From Sympetrum striolatum (lineage: Eukaryota; Arthropoda; Insecta; Odonata; Libellulidae), in contig OX388348.1 in the NCBI GenBank assembly GCA_947579665.1, positions 10,788,001 through 10,852,000 of the forward strand: a stretch of DNA of 64,000 nt, given 5' to 3'. The position numbers and the translations under genes are program-made. Position 1 is the stretch's first letter; each line of letters opens with the position of its first letter. The notes under the pieces are model-generated. The model did not search any database, was not told the origin of the DNA, and was given only the letters and a program-made list of their open reading frames with translations. Positions 10,697-22,734 of the stretch are shown piece after piece.

Positions 10697-10832
10697 CAGG
10701 TCGATTATTCGAGGTCTATGACACGAGGTCGATGACCAGAGGTCGATGACCGGAGGTTGATACCCGAGATCGACTCGGTGAGGCCGTTCCAGGAGGTCGA
10801 TTACGGGAGGTCAATTCAGGTCAATTCAAATT

Positions 10833-11875
10833 CGAATTTTTTTTACTCCATGTAGCCCTAATTTTCGTCATTTTATCGAGATATCATCGAAAAAATTAAC
10901 GAAATCGGAAAATTTCACACACATTTATTTTCTTTTCCTTTACGTTTCCTTATATTTCGTTATTTTATGGAGATATGATCGAAAAAAGCAACGAAATCGG
11001 AAAAATTTTAGCGAAGTTTCAATTTTCTTACACTATTTAGCCTAGCTTTTCGATATCTTATCAAAATAAAATCGAAAAAAAAAAATTTCAATTTTTCTCT
11101 CCACATTGTCATAATATTTGTCATTTTGCCGAAAAAAGCAACGAAAACGGATAATTAACCCAAAATTCTTTTTTTTCCACTATTTTAACTTAATTTCGTC
11201 AATTTATCGAGATATTATCGTAAAAAGCAACGAAATAGGTTAATGTCACCGAAATCTCAACTTCTATCCTCTATGCCGCCTTAATTTTCGTCATGTTATC
11301 CAGATATGATCGAAAAAAGCAACGAAAACGGATAATTTCACCGAAAATTCAATTTTTTCCTCATTATTGTATAAATTTTCGTCCTTTTAAACGAGATATG
11401 ATCATAAAAAGGAACGAAAACGGATAATTTCACCAAAATTTCAATTTTTTTTCCTCATTTTTCCTTAATTTTCGTAATTTTATTGAGATATGATCGAAGG
11501 AAGCTATATTAATATATAATTTTAGAGAAATTTCCATTTTTTAAATCTATTTTTCCTTAATTTTCGTCTTTTTAACGAGATATTATAGAAAATCAACAAA
11601 AAAGGATAAACTTAGTGAAATTCCAATTTTTTTACTCTATTTAGCCCTAATTATCGTCATATTATCAAAATATCATCGAAAAAATCAACGAAATCAGATA
11701 ATTTCATCGACATTTACTTTTCTTTTCATTTTATTTCCTTATATTTCGTTATTTTATCGAGATATGATCGAAAAAAGCAACGAAATCGGAAAAAATTAGC
11801 GAAGTTTCAATTTTCTTCCACTATTTTGCCTAGCTTTTCGATATTTTATCATAATAAAATCGAAAAAAAAATTTC
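10833..11875. repeat. Domain C2, full ~92-bp array
   Basis: Monomer anchors (the CG of TTTCGT or its equivalent) fall at about 10866, 10958, 11051, 11120, 11197, 11289, 11380, 11473, 11565, 11655, 11748 and 11839. The spacing is 90-93 bp except for two shortened monomers in the middle (about 70 and 77). Private variants include TATCGTAAAAAGC near 11218 and ATTGTATAAATTTTC near 11367. Confidence 0.95.
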
Positions 11876-12461
11876 TTAGCTGTTTCTGAAGAAATTTTAG
11901 CTATTTTCAGGATTTTTTAAATGTTTTTTTATGAATTTTTAAGAGGTTTTGACTATTATTCAGCAGTTTTTGACGATATTCAAGTTTTTTGGACGAATTT
12001 TTAACTATTTTTGAAGATATTAGAATTTTTTTACGATTTTGTAGATGATTTGACGATATTTTTTAGCTGTTTTTGTTAAGTTTTTAGTTGTTTTGAACTA
12101 TTCTTAGCCTTTTTTGACGATTTTGATTTTTTTTTATAATTTCATTTGCTATTTTCGAAAGAGTTCTAGCTGTTTCTGAGGATTTTAGAATTTTTTTACG
12201 ATTTTTTGGTTGTTTTGACCATATTTTCTAGCTGTTTCTGGTAAGTCTTTAGATTTCTAAAAACTTTTTAGCTGTTTTTGATGATTTCAGAATCTTTTAA
12301 CGATTATGTTGCTATTTGACCATAATTTTTAGCTATTTTTGAGAAATTGTTAGCTGTTTATGACGAAATTTTAGCTATTATTGACGATGTTTTAACTGTT
12401 TTACGAATTTTTCAGATTTTTTGACTATAAATCAGCAGTTTTTGACGACATTTAGGTATTC
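11876..12461. repeat. Domain A2, short form with internal deletion
   Basis: 586 bp. The first ~90 bp matches the start of a full A block, then at CAGCAGTTTTTGACGATATT (about 11960-11980) it continues as the last ~500 bp of a full block (TTCAAGTTTTTTGGACG). About 2.8 kb is missing between two copies of the same CAGCAGTTT/TAGCAGTTT motif. The same structure is in A9 and A11. Confidence 0.95.
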
Positions 12462-12476
12462 TTGACCAGGGGTCAA
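12462..12476. other. A/B boundary palindrome TTGACC-AGG-GGTCAA
   Basis: Perfect copy at the start of B3, preceded by TTTAGGTATTC as in the other copies. Confidence 0.75.
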
Positions 12477-14101
12477 CTTCAGGATGTCGAATTCGGGAAG
12501 TTACTCAGGGACGTCAATTCCAGGACTTTGACTCCGGATAGACTTACGGTCTTGCGCCCAAGGTCAATGACCCTAAGTCAATGACCCTAGGTCAACTCGG
12601 TGAGGTCGACTCCGTGACTTTTACTCCAAGAGATTGACTACGGGTTGTCTACACCGGGAGGTCAACTCTGGGATGTCAACTCCAAGAGATTGAGCCTGGG
12701 AGGTGGACTCCGGGAGAACGACTCCGGGAGGTCGACTCCGGGAAGTCGACTCCGGGAGGTCGACTCCGGGAGGTAAACTCTGGGAGGTCGACTCCGGGAG
12801 GTCGACTCCGGGAGGTCGACTCCGGGAGGTCGACTCCGGGAGGTCGACTCCGGAAGGTCTACTCCGGGAGGTCGACTCCGGGAGGTCGACTCTGGGAGGT
12901 CGACTCCTGCAGGTCGACTCCGGGAGGTCGACTCCGGGAGGTCGACTCCGAGAGGTCGACTCACGGAGTTCGGGTCCGGGAGGTTGACTCAGGGAGGTCG
13001 AATCCGGGAGGTCGACTTCGGAAGGTCGACTCCGGGATGTTGACTCCGGGAGGTCAACTCCGGGAGGTCGACCCTAAGAGGTCGACCCTGGGAGGTCGAT
13101 TCAGGGACGTCAACTCCCGGAGGTCGACTCCGGATTGACTTTAGGTCAATGACACGAGGTCAATGACCCTAGGTCAATGACCCTAGGTCAATGACCCTAG
13201 GTCAATGACACGAGGTCAATGACCCTAGGTCAATGACACGAGGTCAATGACCCTAGGTCAATGACCCTAGGTCAATGACACTCGGTCGATGACCCGAAGT
13301 TGATGACCGGAGGTCGATGACCCGAGGTCTTGGACCCGAGGTCGATGACTAGAGGTCGATGACTAGCGGTCGATGACCCTACGTCGTTGACTCGGGATCA
13401 ATAACTCGGGGTCGATGACCGGAGATCGATTTGGTGAGGCAATTTCCGGGAGGTCGATTACCGGAGGTCAATTTAGTTTGGACAGTTATGAGAAGTTGAC
13501 ACCGGGAGGTGGACTCCGGGAGGTAGACTCCGGGAGTTAGACTCCGGGATGACGCATCTGGGAGGACAACTCTCGGATGTAGACTTCGGAAGGTCGACTC
13601 CGGGAAGTCGACACCGGGAGGTCGACTCAGGGAGGTTGACTCCGGGTGGTATTCTTTTGGAGGTCAGTTCCGGTTCGAAAACTCCAACAGTTTGACTCCG
13701 GGATGTTGATTCCAGGATGTCGACTTCGGGACCCGACTCCGGGACGTCGATTCCGGGAGGTCGATTCAAGATTAACTTACTGTCTATGACCCGAGGTGAA
13801 TGACCCTAGGTCGATGGCCCGAGATCGATGACCAAAGGTCAATGACCGGAGATCAATGACCCGAGGTCGATGACCTGATGTCGATGACCTGATGTCGATG
13901 ACCAGTGTTTGATGACCAGAGGTCGATGACCCAAGGTCGATGACCCAAGGTCATTTACCCTAGGTCAATGGCCCGAGATTGATGACCCGAGGTCAATGAC
14001 CCATGGTCGATGACCCGAGGTCAATGACCCGTGGTCGATGACCCGAGGTCAATGACCCGTGGTAGATGACCAGAGGTCAATGACCCGAGGTCGATGACAC
14101 A

Positions 14102-14114
14102 AGGTCAATGACCT
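14102..14114. other. Perfect IR1 palindrome in B3
   Basis: AGGTCAATGACCT, followed by CAGGTCGATTATTCC (the C variant shared with B4 and B7). Confidence 0.6.
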
Positions 14115-14241
14115 CAGGTCGATTATTCCAGGTCTATGACACGAGGTCGATGACCAGAGGTCGATGACCGGAGGTTGATACCCGAGATCGACTCGGTGAG
14201 GCCGTTCCAGGAGGTCGATTATGAGAGGTCAATTCAAATTC

Positions 14242-15282
14242 AAATTTTTTTTACTCCATGTAGCCCTAATTTTCGTCATTTTATCGAGATATCATCGAAA
14301 AAATTAACGAAATCGGAAAATTTCACACACATTTATTTTCTTTTCCTTTACGTTTTCTTATATTTCGTTATTTTATGGAGATATGATCGAAAAAAGCAAC
14401 GAAATCGGATAAATTTTAGCGAAGTTTCAATTTTCTTACACTATTTAGCCTAGCTTTTCGATATCTTATCAAAATAAAATCGAAAAAAAAAATTTCAATT
14501 TTTCTCTCCACATTGTCATAATATTTGTCATTTTGCCGAAAAAAGCAACGAAAACGGATAATTAACCCAAAATTCTTTTTTTTCCACTATTTTAACTTAA
14601 TTTCGTCAATTTATCGAGATATTATCGAAAAAAGCAACGAAATAGGTTAATGTCACCGAAATCTCAACTTCTATCCTCTATGCCGCCTTAAATTTCGTCA
14701 TGTTATCCAGATATGATCGAAAAAAGCAACGAAAACGGATAATTTCACCGAAAATTCAATTTTTTCCTCATTATTGCATTAATTTTCGTCCTTTTTAACG
14801 AGATATGATCATAAAAAGGAACGAAAACGGATAGTTTCACCAAAATTTCAATTTTTTTCCTCTTTTTTCCTTAATTTTCGTAATTTTATTGAGATATGAT
14901 CGAAGAAAGCTATATTAATATATAATTTTAGAGAAATTTCCATTTTTTAAATCTATTTTACCTTAATTTTCGTCCTTTTTAACGAGATATTATAGAAAAA
15001 CAACAAAAAAGGATAACTTAGTGAAATTCCAATTTTTTTACTCTATTAAGCCCTAATTATCGTCATATTATATAAATATCATCGAAAAAAGCAACGAAAT
15101 CAGATAATTTCACCGACATTTACTTTTCTTTTCATTTTATTTCCTTATATTTCGTTATTTTATCGAGATATGATCGAAAAAAGCAACGAAATCGGAAAAA
15201 AATTAGCGAAGTTTCAATTTTCATCCACTATTTTGCCTAGCTTTTCGATATTTTATCATAATAAAATCGAAAAAAAAATTTC
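14242..15282. repeat. Domain C3, full ~92-bp array
   Basis: 1,041 bp. A variant seen also in C4 to C6 is CCTTAAATTTCGTCATG/CACG (near 14690) instead of CCTTAATTTTCG. Like all intact C blocks it ends in the AAAATCG plus A9 run and TTTC. Confidence 0.95.
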
Positions 15283-16293
15283 TTAGCTGTTTCTGAAGAA
15301 ATTTTAGCTATTTTCAGGATTTTTTTAATGTTTTTTAATGAATTTTTAAGAGGTTTTGACTATTATTCAGCAGTTTATGACGATATTTAAGTATTTTTGA
15401 CGAATTTTTAACTTTTCTTGAGGAATTTTGTGTTGTTTTTTTACGATTTTAAGCTGTTTTGTCTATATTTTAACTGTTTTGATGAATGTTTAGCTGTTTT
15501 TTTAGGTATTCTTAACTGTTTTTTACGAATTTTCCTGTTTTTAACGATTTTTAATATTTTGTACGATTTTTTAGCTTTTTCTGAATATTTGTGTTTGCTA
15601 TTTTGAGGATGTTTTAGCTGTTTTTTTACGAATTCTTTACTTTTTTTGACGAATTTTTAGCTTTTTTTGAAGATGGTTATTATATTTTTTCAATTTATTT
15701 AGCTATTTTTGAACATTTTTTAGCTGTTTTTCAAGATTTAAGATTTTTATACGATTTTGTGGTTAATATGACGAAATTTTTATTTTTTTTAATAAATTTT
15801 AAGCTTTTTTTGACAATTCTTAGCTTTTTTGACAATTTTATAGCTGTTTTTGACGAAATTCAAGATAGTTTTGACGATGTTTTAACTGTTATTTACGAAT
15901 TTTTAAGATTTTTTGACTATTATTCAGCAGTTTTTGACGAATTCTTAACTATTTTGAGGATTATTTTGCAGTTTTTTACGATTTTAAGCTGTTTATTTAC
16001 GAATTCTTAGCGGTTTTTGACGAATATTTAGATGTTTTACGATTTTTAATATTTTTTTATAATTTTATTCAGTTGTTTTCACGATTTTAAGCTGTTTTGA
16101 CGATTGTTTAGCTGTTTCTGAAGACATCATAGCTGTTTTGACGATAGTTTAGCTGTTTTTTACGAACTCTTACCTGTTTTTGACAAATTTTTAGCTGTTT
16201 CTGACGATTTTAATTATTTTATTCAATTTATTTAGCTGTTTTTCAAGATTTTAGGATTTTTTGACGATTTTATGGCGGATTAGACGATATTTT
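15283..16293. repeat. Domain A3, truncated and fused into B4
   Basis: Only the first ~1.0 kb of a full A block is present. It follows A7 closely (both have ACGAATATTTAGATGTTTT) up to GATTAGACGATATTTTTA and then stops. The next base belongs to the inside of a B block. The distal ~2.4 kb of A and the B leader are lost. Confidence 0.95.
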
Positions 16294-16303
16294 TACCCTG
16301 GGA
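16284..16303. other. A3/B4 deletion junction
   Basis: The sequence GATATTTTTA|CCCTGGGAGG joins an A position equivalent to 36241 in A7 to a B position equivalent to 39157 in B8. That removes about 2.9 kb relative to that relative. At most one base of microhomology is visible, so this looks like end joining rather than recombination between repeats. Confidence 0.85.
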
Positions 16304-17423
16304 GGTCGATTCAGGGACGTCAACTCCGGGAGGTCGACTCCGGATTGACCTTAGGTCAATGACACGAGGTCAATGACCCTAGGTCAATGACCCAAGGTCA
16401 ATGACCCTAGGTCAATGACACGAGGTCAATGACCCTAGGTCAATGACCCTAGGTCAATGACACTAGGTCGATGACCCGAAGTTGATGACCGGAGGTCGAT
16501 GACCCGAGGTCGTGGACCCGAGGTCGATGACTAGAGGTCGATGACCAGCGGTCGATGACCCTACGTCGATGACTCGGGGTCAATAACTCGGGGTCGATGA
16601 CCCGAGATCGATTTGGTGAGGCCATTTCCGGGAGGTCGATTACCGGAGGTCAATTTAGTTTGGACAGTTATGAGAAGTTGACACCGGGAGGTGGACTCCG
16701 GGAGGTAGACTCCGGGAGGTAGACTCCGGGATGACGCATCTGGGAGGACAACTCTCGGATGTCGACTTCGGAAGGTCGACTCCGGGAAGTCGACACCGGG
16801 AGGTCGACTCAGGGAGGTTGACTCCGGGTGGTATTCTTTTGGAGGTCGGTTCCGGTTCGAAAACTCCAACAGTTTGACTCCGGGATGTTGATTCCAGGAT
16901 GTCGACTTCGGGACCCGACTCCGGGACGTCGGTTCCGGGAGGTCGATTCAAGATTAACTTACTGTCTATGACCCGAGGTGAATGACCCTAGGTCGATGGC
17001 CCGAGATCGATGACCAAAGGTCAATGACCGGAGGTCAATGACCCGAGGTCGATGACCTGATGTCGATGACCTGATGTCGATGACCAGTGTTTGATGACCA
17101 GAGGTCGATGACCCAAGGTCGATGACCCAAGGTCATTTACCCTAGGTCAATGGCCCGAGATTGATGACCCGAGGTCAATGACCCATGGTCGATGACCCGA
17201 GGTCAATGACCCGTGGTCGATGACCCGAGGTCAATGACCCGTGGTAGATGACCAGAGGTCAATGACCCGAGGTCGATGACACAAGGTCAATGACCTCAGG
17301 TCGATTATTCCAGGTCTATGACACGAGGTCGATGACCAGAGGTCGATGACCGGAGGTTGATACCCGAGATCGACTCGGTGAGGCCGTTCCAGGAGGTCGA
17401 TTATGAGAGGTCAATTCAAATTC
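16294..17423. repeat. Domain B4, lacking leader and GTCGAC array
   Basis: 1,130 bp starting inside the block at CCCTGGGAGGTCGATTC. It retains the first IR1-type array (about 16347-16612), the full middle cassette (about 16610-16955), the second IR1-type array (about 16968-17367) and the tail at 17368. GACCCAAGGTCAATGACC and GATCGATTTGGTGAGGCCAT tie it to B8. Confidence 0.95.
17284..17296. other. Perfect IR1 palindrome in B4
   Basis: AGGTCAATGACCT is retained although the left half of this B block is gone. Confidence 0.6.
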
Positions 17424-18464
17424 AAATTTTTTTTACTCCATGTAGCCCTAATTTTCGTCATTTTATCGAGATATCATCGAAAAAATTAACGAAATCGGAA
17501 AATTTCACACACATTTATTTTCTTTTCCTTTACGTTTCCTTATATTTCGTTATTTTATGGAGATATGATCGAAAAAAGCAACGAAATCGGATAAAGTTTA
17601 GCGAAGTTTCAATTTTCTTACACTATTTAGCCTAGCTTTTCGATATCTTATCAAAATAAAATCAAAAAAAAAAATTTCAATTTTTCTCTCCACATTGTCA
17701 TAATATTTGTCATTTTGCCGAAAAAAGCAACGAAAACGGATAATTAACCCAAAATTCTTTTTTTCCACTATTTTAACTTAATTTCGTCAATTTATCGAGA
17801 TATTATCGAAAAAAGCAACGAAATAGGTTAATGTCACCGAAATCTCAACTTCTATCCTCTATGCCGCCTTAAATTTCGTCATGTTATCCAGATATGATCG
17901 AAAAAAGCAACGAAAACGGATAATTTCACCGAAAATTCAATTTTTTCCTCATTATTGCATTAATTTTCGTCCTTTTTAACGAGATATGATCATAAAAAGG
18001 AACGAAAACGGATAATTTCACCAAAATTTCAATTTTTTTCCTCTTTTTTCCTTAATTTTCGTAATTTTATTGAGATATGATCGAAGAAAGCTATATTAAT
18101 ATATAATTTTAGAGAAATTTCCATTTTTTAAATCTAGTTTACCTTAATTTTCGTCCTTTTTAACGAGATATTATAGAAAAACAACAAAAAAGGATAAACT
18201 TAGTGAAATTCCAATTTTTTTACTCTATTTAGCCCTAATTATCGTCATATTATCAAAATATCATCGAAAAAAGCAACGAAATCAGATAATTTCACCGACA
18301 TTTACTTTTCTTTTCATCTTATTTCCTTATATTTCGTTATTTTATCGAGATATGATCGAAAAAAGCAACGAAATCGGAAAAAAATTAGCGAAGTTTCAAT
18401 TTTCATCCACTATTTTGCCTAGCTTTTCGATATTTTATCATAATAAAATCGAAAAAAAAATTTC
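17424..18464. repeat. Domain C4, full ~92-bp array
   Basis: 1,041 bp, close to C3. Small private changes include ATAAAGTTTAGCG near 17592 and AATCAAAAAAAAAA near 17661. Confidence 0.95.
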
Positions 18465-21400
18465 TTAGCTGTTTCTGAAGAAATTTTAGCTATTTTCAGG
18501 ATTTTTTTAATGTTTTTTTATGAATTTTTAAGAGGTTTTGACTATTATTCAGCAGTTTATGACGATATTTAAGTATTTTTGACGAATTTTTAACTTTTCT
18601 TGAGGAATTTTGTGTTGTTTTCTTACGATTTTAAGCTGTTTTGTCTATATTTTAACTGTTTTGATGAATGTTTAGCTGTTTTTTTAGGTATTCTTAACTG
18701 TTTTTTACGAATTTTCCTGTTTTTAACGATTTTTAATATTTTGTACGATTTTTTAGCTTTTTCTGAATATTTGTGTTTGCTATTTTGAGGATGTTTTAGC
18801 TGTTTTTTTACGAATTCTTTACTTTTTTTGACGAATTTTTAGCTTTTTTTGAAGATGGTTATTATATTTTTTCAATTTATTTAGCTATTTTTGAACATTT
18901 TTTAGCTGTTTTTCAAGATTTAAGATTTTTATACGATTTTGTGGTTAATATGACGAAATTTTTATTTTTTTTAATAAATTTTAAGCTTTTTTTGACAATT
19001 CTTAGCTTTTTTGACAATTTTATAGCTGTTTTTGACGAAATTTAAGATAGTTTTGACGATGTTTTAACTGTTATTTACGAATTTTTAAGATTTTTTGACT
19101 ATTATTCAGCAGTTTTTGACGAATTCTTAACTATTTTGAGGATTATTTTGCAGTTTTTTACGATTTTAAGCTGTTTATTTACGAATTCTTAGCGGTTTTT
19201 GACGAATATTTAGATGTTTTACGATTTTTAATATTTTTTTATAATTTTATTCAGTTGTTTTCACGATTTTAAGCTGTTTTGACGATTGTTTAGCTGTTTC
19301 TGAAGACATCATAGCTGTTTTGACGATGGTTTAGCTGTTTTTTACGAACTCTTAACTGTTTTTGACAAATTTTTAGCTGTTTCTGACGATTTTAATTATT
19401 TTATTCAATTTATTTAGCTGTTTTTTAAGATTTTAGAATTTTTTGACGATTTTATGGCGGATTAGACGATATTTTTTGCCTTTTTTGATAAATTTCTAGC
19501 TGTTGTTGACTATTTTTAGCTGTTTTGAAGATTTTGTAGTAGTGTTTGACGAAATTTTAGCTATTTTTGACGACGTTTTTACTGTTTTTTACAATTTTTA
19601 TTTAATTAAGTTTTTGACGATATTCAGCAGTTTTTGACGATATTTAAGTATTCTTGACGAATTTTTAATTTTCTTGACGAATGTTTTGCTGTTTTTTTAC
19701 GTTTTTTATCTGTTTTGTCGAAATATTAATTATTTTGATGATGGTTTAGCTGTTTTTGACAATGTTTTAGCTGTTTTTTTACTAATTCTTAACTGTTTTT
19801 CACGAATTTTTCAGTTTTTGACGATTTTTTATATTATATACGATTTTATTCAGCTATTTTGACAAATTTAAGCAGTTTTCACGATTTTTTAGCTGTTTCT
19901 GAAGATTTCTTAGCTTTTTGACGATGTTTTAGCTGTTTCTTACAAATTCCCTTACTGTTTTTGACGAATTTTTAGTTGTTTCGTACGATTTTAATTATTT
20001 TTTAATTTATTTAGCTATTTTTGAAAACATTTAAAAAGTGTTGGAAGATTTAAAATTTTTTTAAAGATTTTGTGGCTGATTTTTCGATAATTTTTAGCTG
20101 TTTTTGATAAAATGTTAGTTTTTTTTTTAAATATTTAGCTATATTACGTTTTTGTAGCTGTTTTTGACGAAATTTAGCTATTTTAGACGATACTTTAACT
20201 GTTTTTTAGGAAATTGTAACAGTTTTTGACAATTATTTAGCTGTTTTTGACTATATATTTGTATTTTTACGAATTTTTAACTATTTTTGAAGATTTTACA
20301 ATTTTTTCCATATCTTGTAGCTGATTTGATGATATTTTCTAGGTGTTTTTGTTAAGTTTTTATATGTTTTTTACAATTTTTAGGTTTTTTGACGAATTTA
20401 GAATTTTTTTACGATAATGTGGCTATTTGACGATATTTTTTTATCAGTTTTTGATAAATTGTTAGCTGTTTCTGATGAAATTTTAGCTAATTTTTACGAT
20501 GTTTTTACTGTTTTATACCAATATTTACACAGTTTTTGACAATTATTTAGCAGTTTTTGACGATATTTAAGTATTTTTGACGAATTTTTAACTTTTTTTA
20601 AAGATTTTAGTATTTTTTTACGATTTTGTAGTTGATTTGACCATATTTTCTAGCTAGTTTTGATAAGTCTTTCGAATTCTTGAAAGGTTTTTAGCTGTTT
20701 TTGACGATTTTAGAAGTTTTTAACGATTTTGTTGTTGTTTGACAATAATTTTTAGCTGTTTTTGAGAAATTGTTTGCTGTTTATTACGAAATTTTAACTA
20801 ATGTTGACGATGTTTTAACTGTTTTTACGAATTTTTAAGAGTTTTTGACTCTTATTCAGCAGTTTTTGACAATATTTAAGTAGTTTGGACGAATTCTTTA
20901 ATTTTTTGAGGAATATTTAGCAGTTTCTTTATTTAATTTAAGCTTTTTAGACGAATTTTTAACTGTTTTTACGAATATATAGCTGTTATTGACGTTGTTT
21001 TTGCTGTTTCATTACGAATTCTTAACTGTTTCTGAAGATTTCTTATCTTTTTGACGATGTTTTAGCTGATTTTTACGAATTCTTAACTTTGGTGACGAAT
21101 ATTTAGCTGTTTTTGAGGTTTTAATTATTTTTTTTCAATTTATTTAGCTATTTTTGAAATTTTTTTGAAGATTAAAGAAATTTTTACGATTATGTGGCTA
21201 ATTATAAGATATATTTAGCTTTTTTTGATAAATTTTAAGCTTTTTTGACAATTTTTTATCTGTTTTGAAGATTTTGTACCTTTTTTGACAAAATTTTAGG
21301 GATTTTTGACGATATTTTAACAGTTTTTTACGAATTGTAAACAGTTTTTGACAATTATTTAGCAGTTTTTGACGATATTCAAGTTTTTTGGACGAATTTT

Positions 21401-21861
21401 TAACTATTTTTGAAGATATTAGAATTTTTTTACGACTTTGTAGTTGATTTGACGATATTTTTTAGCTGTTTTTGTTAAGTTTTTAGATGTTTTGAACTAT
21501 TTTTAGCCTTTTTTGACGATTTTGATTTTTTTTTATAATTTCATTTGCTATTTTCGAAAGAGTTCTAGCTGTTTCTGAAGATTTTAGAATTTTTTTACGA
21601 TTTTTTGGTTGTTTTGACCATATTTTCTAGCTGTTTCTGGTAAGTCTTTAGATTTTTTAAAAACTTTTTAGCTGTTTTTGACGATTTCAGAATCTTTTAA
21701 CGATTATGTTGCTATTTGACCATAATTTTTAGCTATTTTTGAGAAATTGTTAGCTGTTTATGACGAAATTTTAGCTATTATTGACGATGTTTTAACTGTT
21801 TTACGAATTTTTAAGATTTTTTGACTATAAATCAGCAGTTTTTGACGACATTTAGGTATTC
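18465..21861. repeat. Domain A4, full-length T-rich block
   Basis: 3,397 bp. Internal super-repeats are clear. Segments starting TTGAGGAAT at about 18600, TGAGGATTAT at about 19137 and TTGACGAAT at about 19674 align to each other at ~537-bp spacing. Segments starting near 20230, 20540 and 21352 (ATTTAGC[A/T]GTTTTTGAC followed by AACTATTTTTGAAGAT-like sequence) are a second internal family. From 21044 on it is indistinguishable from A5. Confidence 0.95.
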
Positions 21862-21876
21862 TTGACCAGGGGTCAA
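21862..21876. other. A/B boundary palindrome TTGACC-AGG-GGTCAA
   Basis: Perfect copy at the start of B5. Confidence 0.75.
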
Positions 21877-22734
21877 CTTCAGGATGTCAAATTCGGGAAG
21901 TTACTCAGGGACGTCAATTCCAGGAGTTCGACTCCGGATAGACTTACGGTCTTGCGCCCAAGGTCAATGACCCTAAGTCAATGACCCTAGGTCAACTCAG
22001 TGAGGTCGACTCCGTGACTTTTACTCCAAGAGATTGACTACGGGTTGTCTACATCGGGAGGTCAACTCTTGGATGTCAACTCCAAGAGATTGAGCCAGGG
22101 AGGTGGACTCCGGGAGAACGACTCCGGGAGGTCGACTCCGGGAGGTCGACTCCAGGAGGTCGACTCCGGGAGGTCGACTCCGGGAGGTCGACTCCGGGAG
22201 GTCGACTCCGGGAGGTCGACTCCGGCAGGTCGACTCCGGGAGGTCGACTCCGGGAGGTCGACTCCGGCAGGTCGACTCCGGGAGGTCGACTCCGGGAGGT
22301 CGACTCCGGCAGGTCGACTCCGGGAGGTCGACTACGGGAGGTCGACTCCAAGAGGTTTACTCCGAGAGGTCGACTCCGGGAGTTCGGGTCCGGGAGGTTG
22401 ACTCAGGGAGGTCGAATCCGGGAGGTCGACTTCGGGAGGTCGACTCCGGGAGGTCGACTCAAGGAGGTCGACTCCGGGAGGTCGACCCTGGGAGGTCGAT
22501 TCAGGGACGTCAACTCCGGGAGGTCGACTCCGGATTGACTTTAGGTCAATGACACGAGGTCAATGAACCTAGGTAAATGACCCGAGGTCAATGACCCTAG
22601 GTCAATGACCCTAGGTCAATTACACTAGGTCGATGACCCGATGTTGATGACCGGAGTTTGATACCCGAGATCGACTCGGTGAGGCCGTTCCAGGAGGTCG
22701 ATTACGGGAGGTCAATTCAGGTCAATTCAAATTC
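21862..22734. repeat. Domain B5, short form
   Basis: 873 bp: leader, GTCGAC array (about 22100-22540), a brief IR1-type run (about 22545-22668) and the tail at 22669. The middle cassette and the whole second IR1-type array are absent. The join is at GATGTTGATGACCGGAGTTTGATACCC (near 22645) and falls between similar TTGATGACCGGAG motifs. The perfect IR1 site of other B blocks is therefore missing. Confidence 0.95.

Larger units (their letters stand above)
9477..10832. repeat. Domain B2, medium form
   Basis: 1,356 bp: leader (9477-9715), GTCGAC array (about 9715-10125), IR1-type array (about 10127-10375), shortened middle cassette (about 10372-10500), second IR1-type array (about 10505-10768) and tail at 10768. 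The cassette goes directly from GAGAAGTTGAGACCGGGAGG to GGACGTCGATTCCGGG, lacking ~215 bp present in long forms. The same medium form is seen in B9 and B11, each followed by a short A block. Confidence 0.95.
12462..14241. repeat. Domain B3, long form
   Basis: 1,780 bp: leader, GTCGAC array (about 12700-13135), IR1-type array (about 13137-13430), full middle cassette (about 13428-13775), second IR1-type array (about 13785-14185) and tail at 14186. It shares private variants with B7, 20 kb away: CAGGACTTTGACTCCGG in the leader, GACTCACGGAGTTCGGG, and CTACGTCGTTGACTCGG. Confidence 0.95.

Noticed and set aside
15418..15606. Recurrent ~62-codon F/L/Y-rich frames in A domains, resembling a small membrane protein family
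   Set aside because: T-rich DNA translates to F, L, I, Y and V. The frames recur because the satellite recurs, are broken in several copies by single-base changes, and have paralogues ~537 and ~1,074 bp away within the same block.
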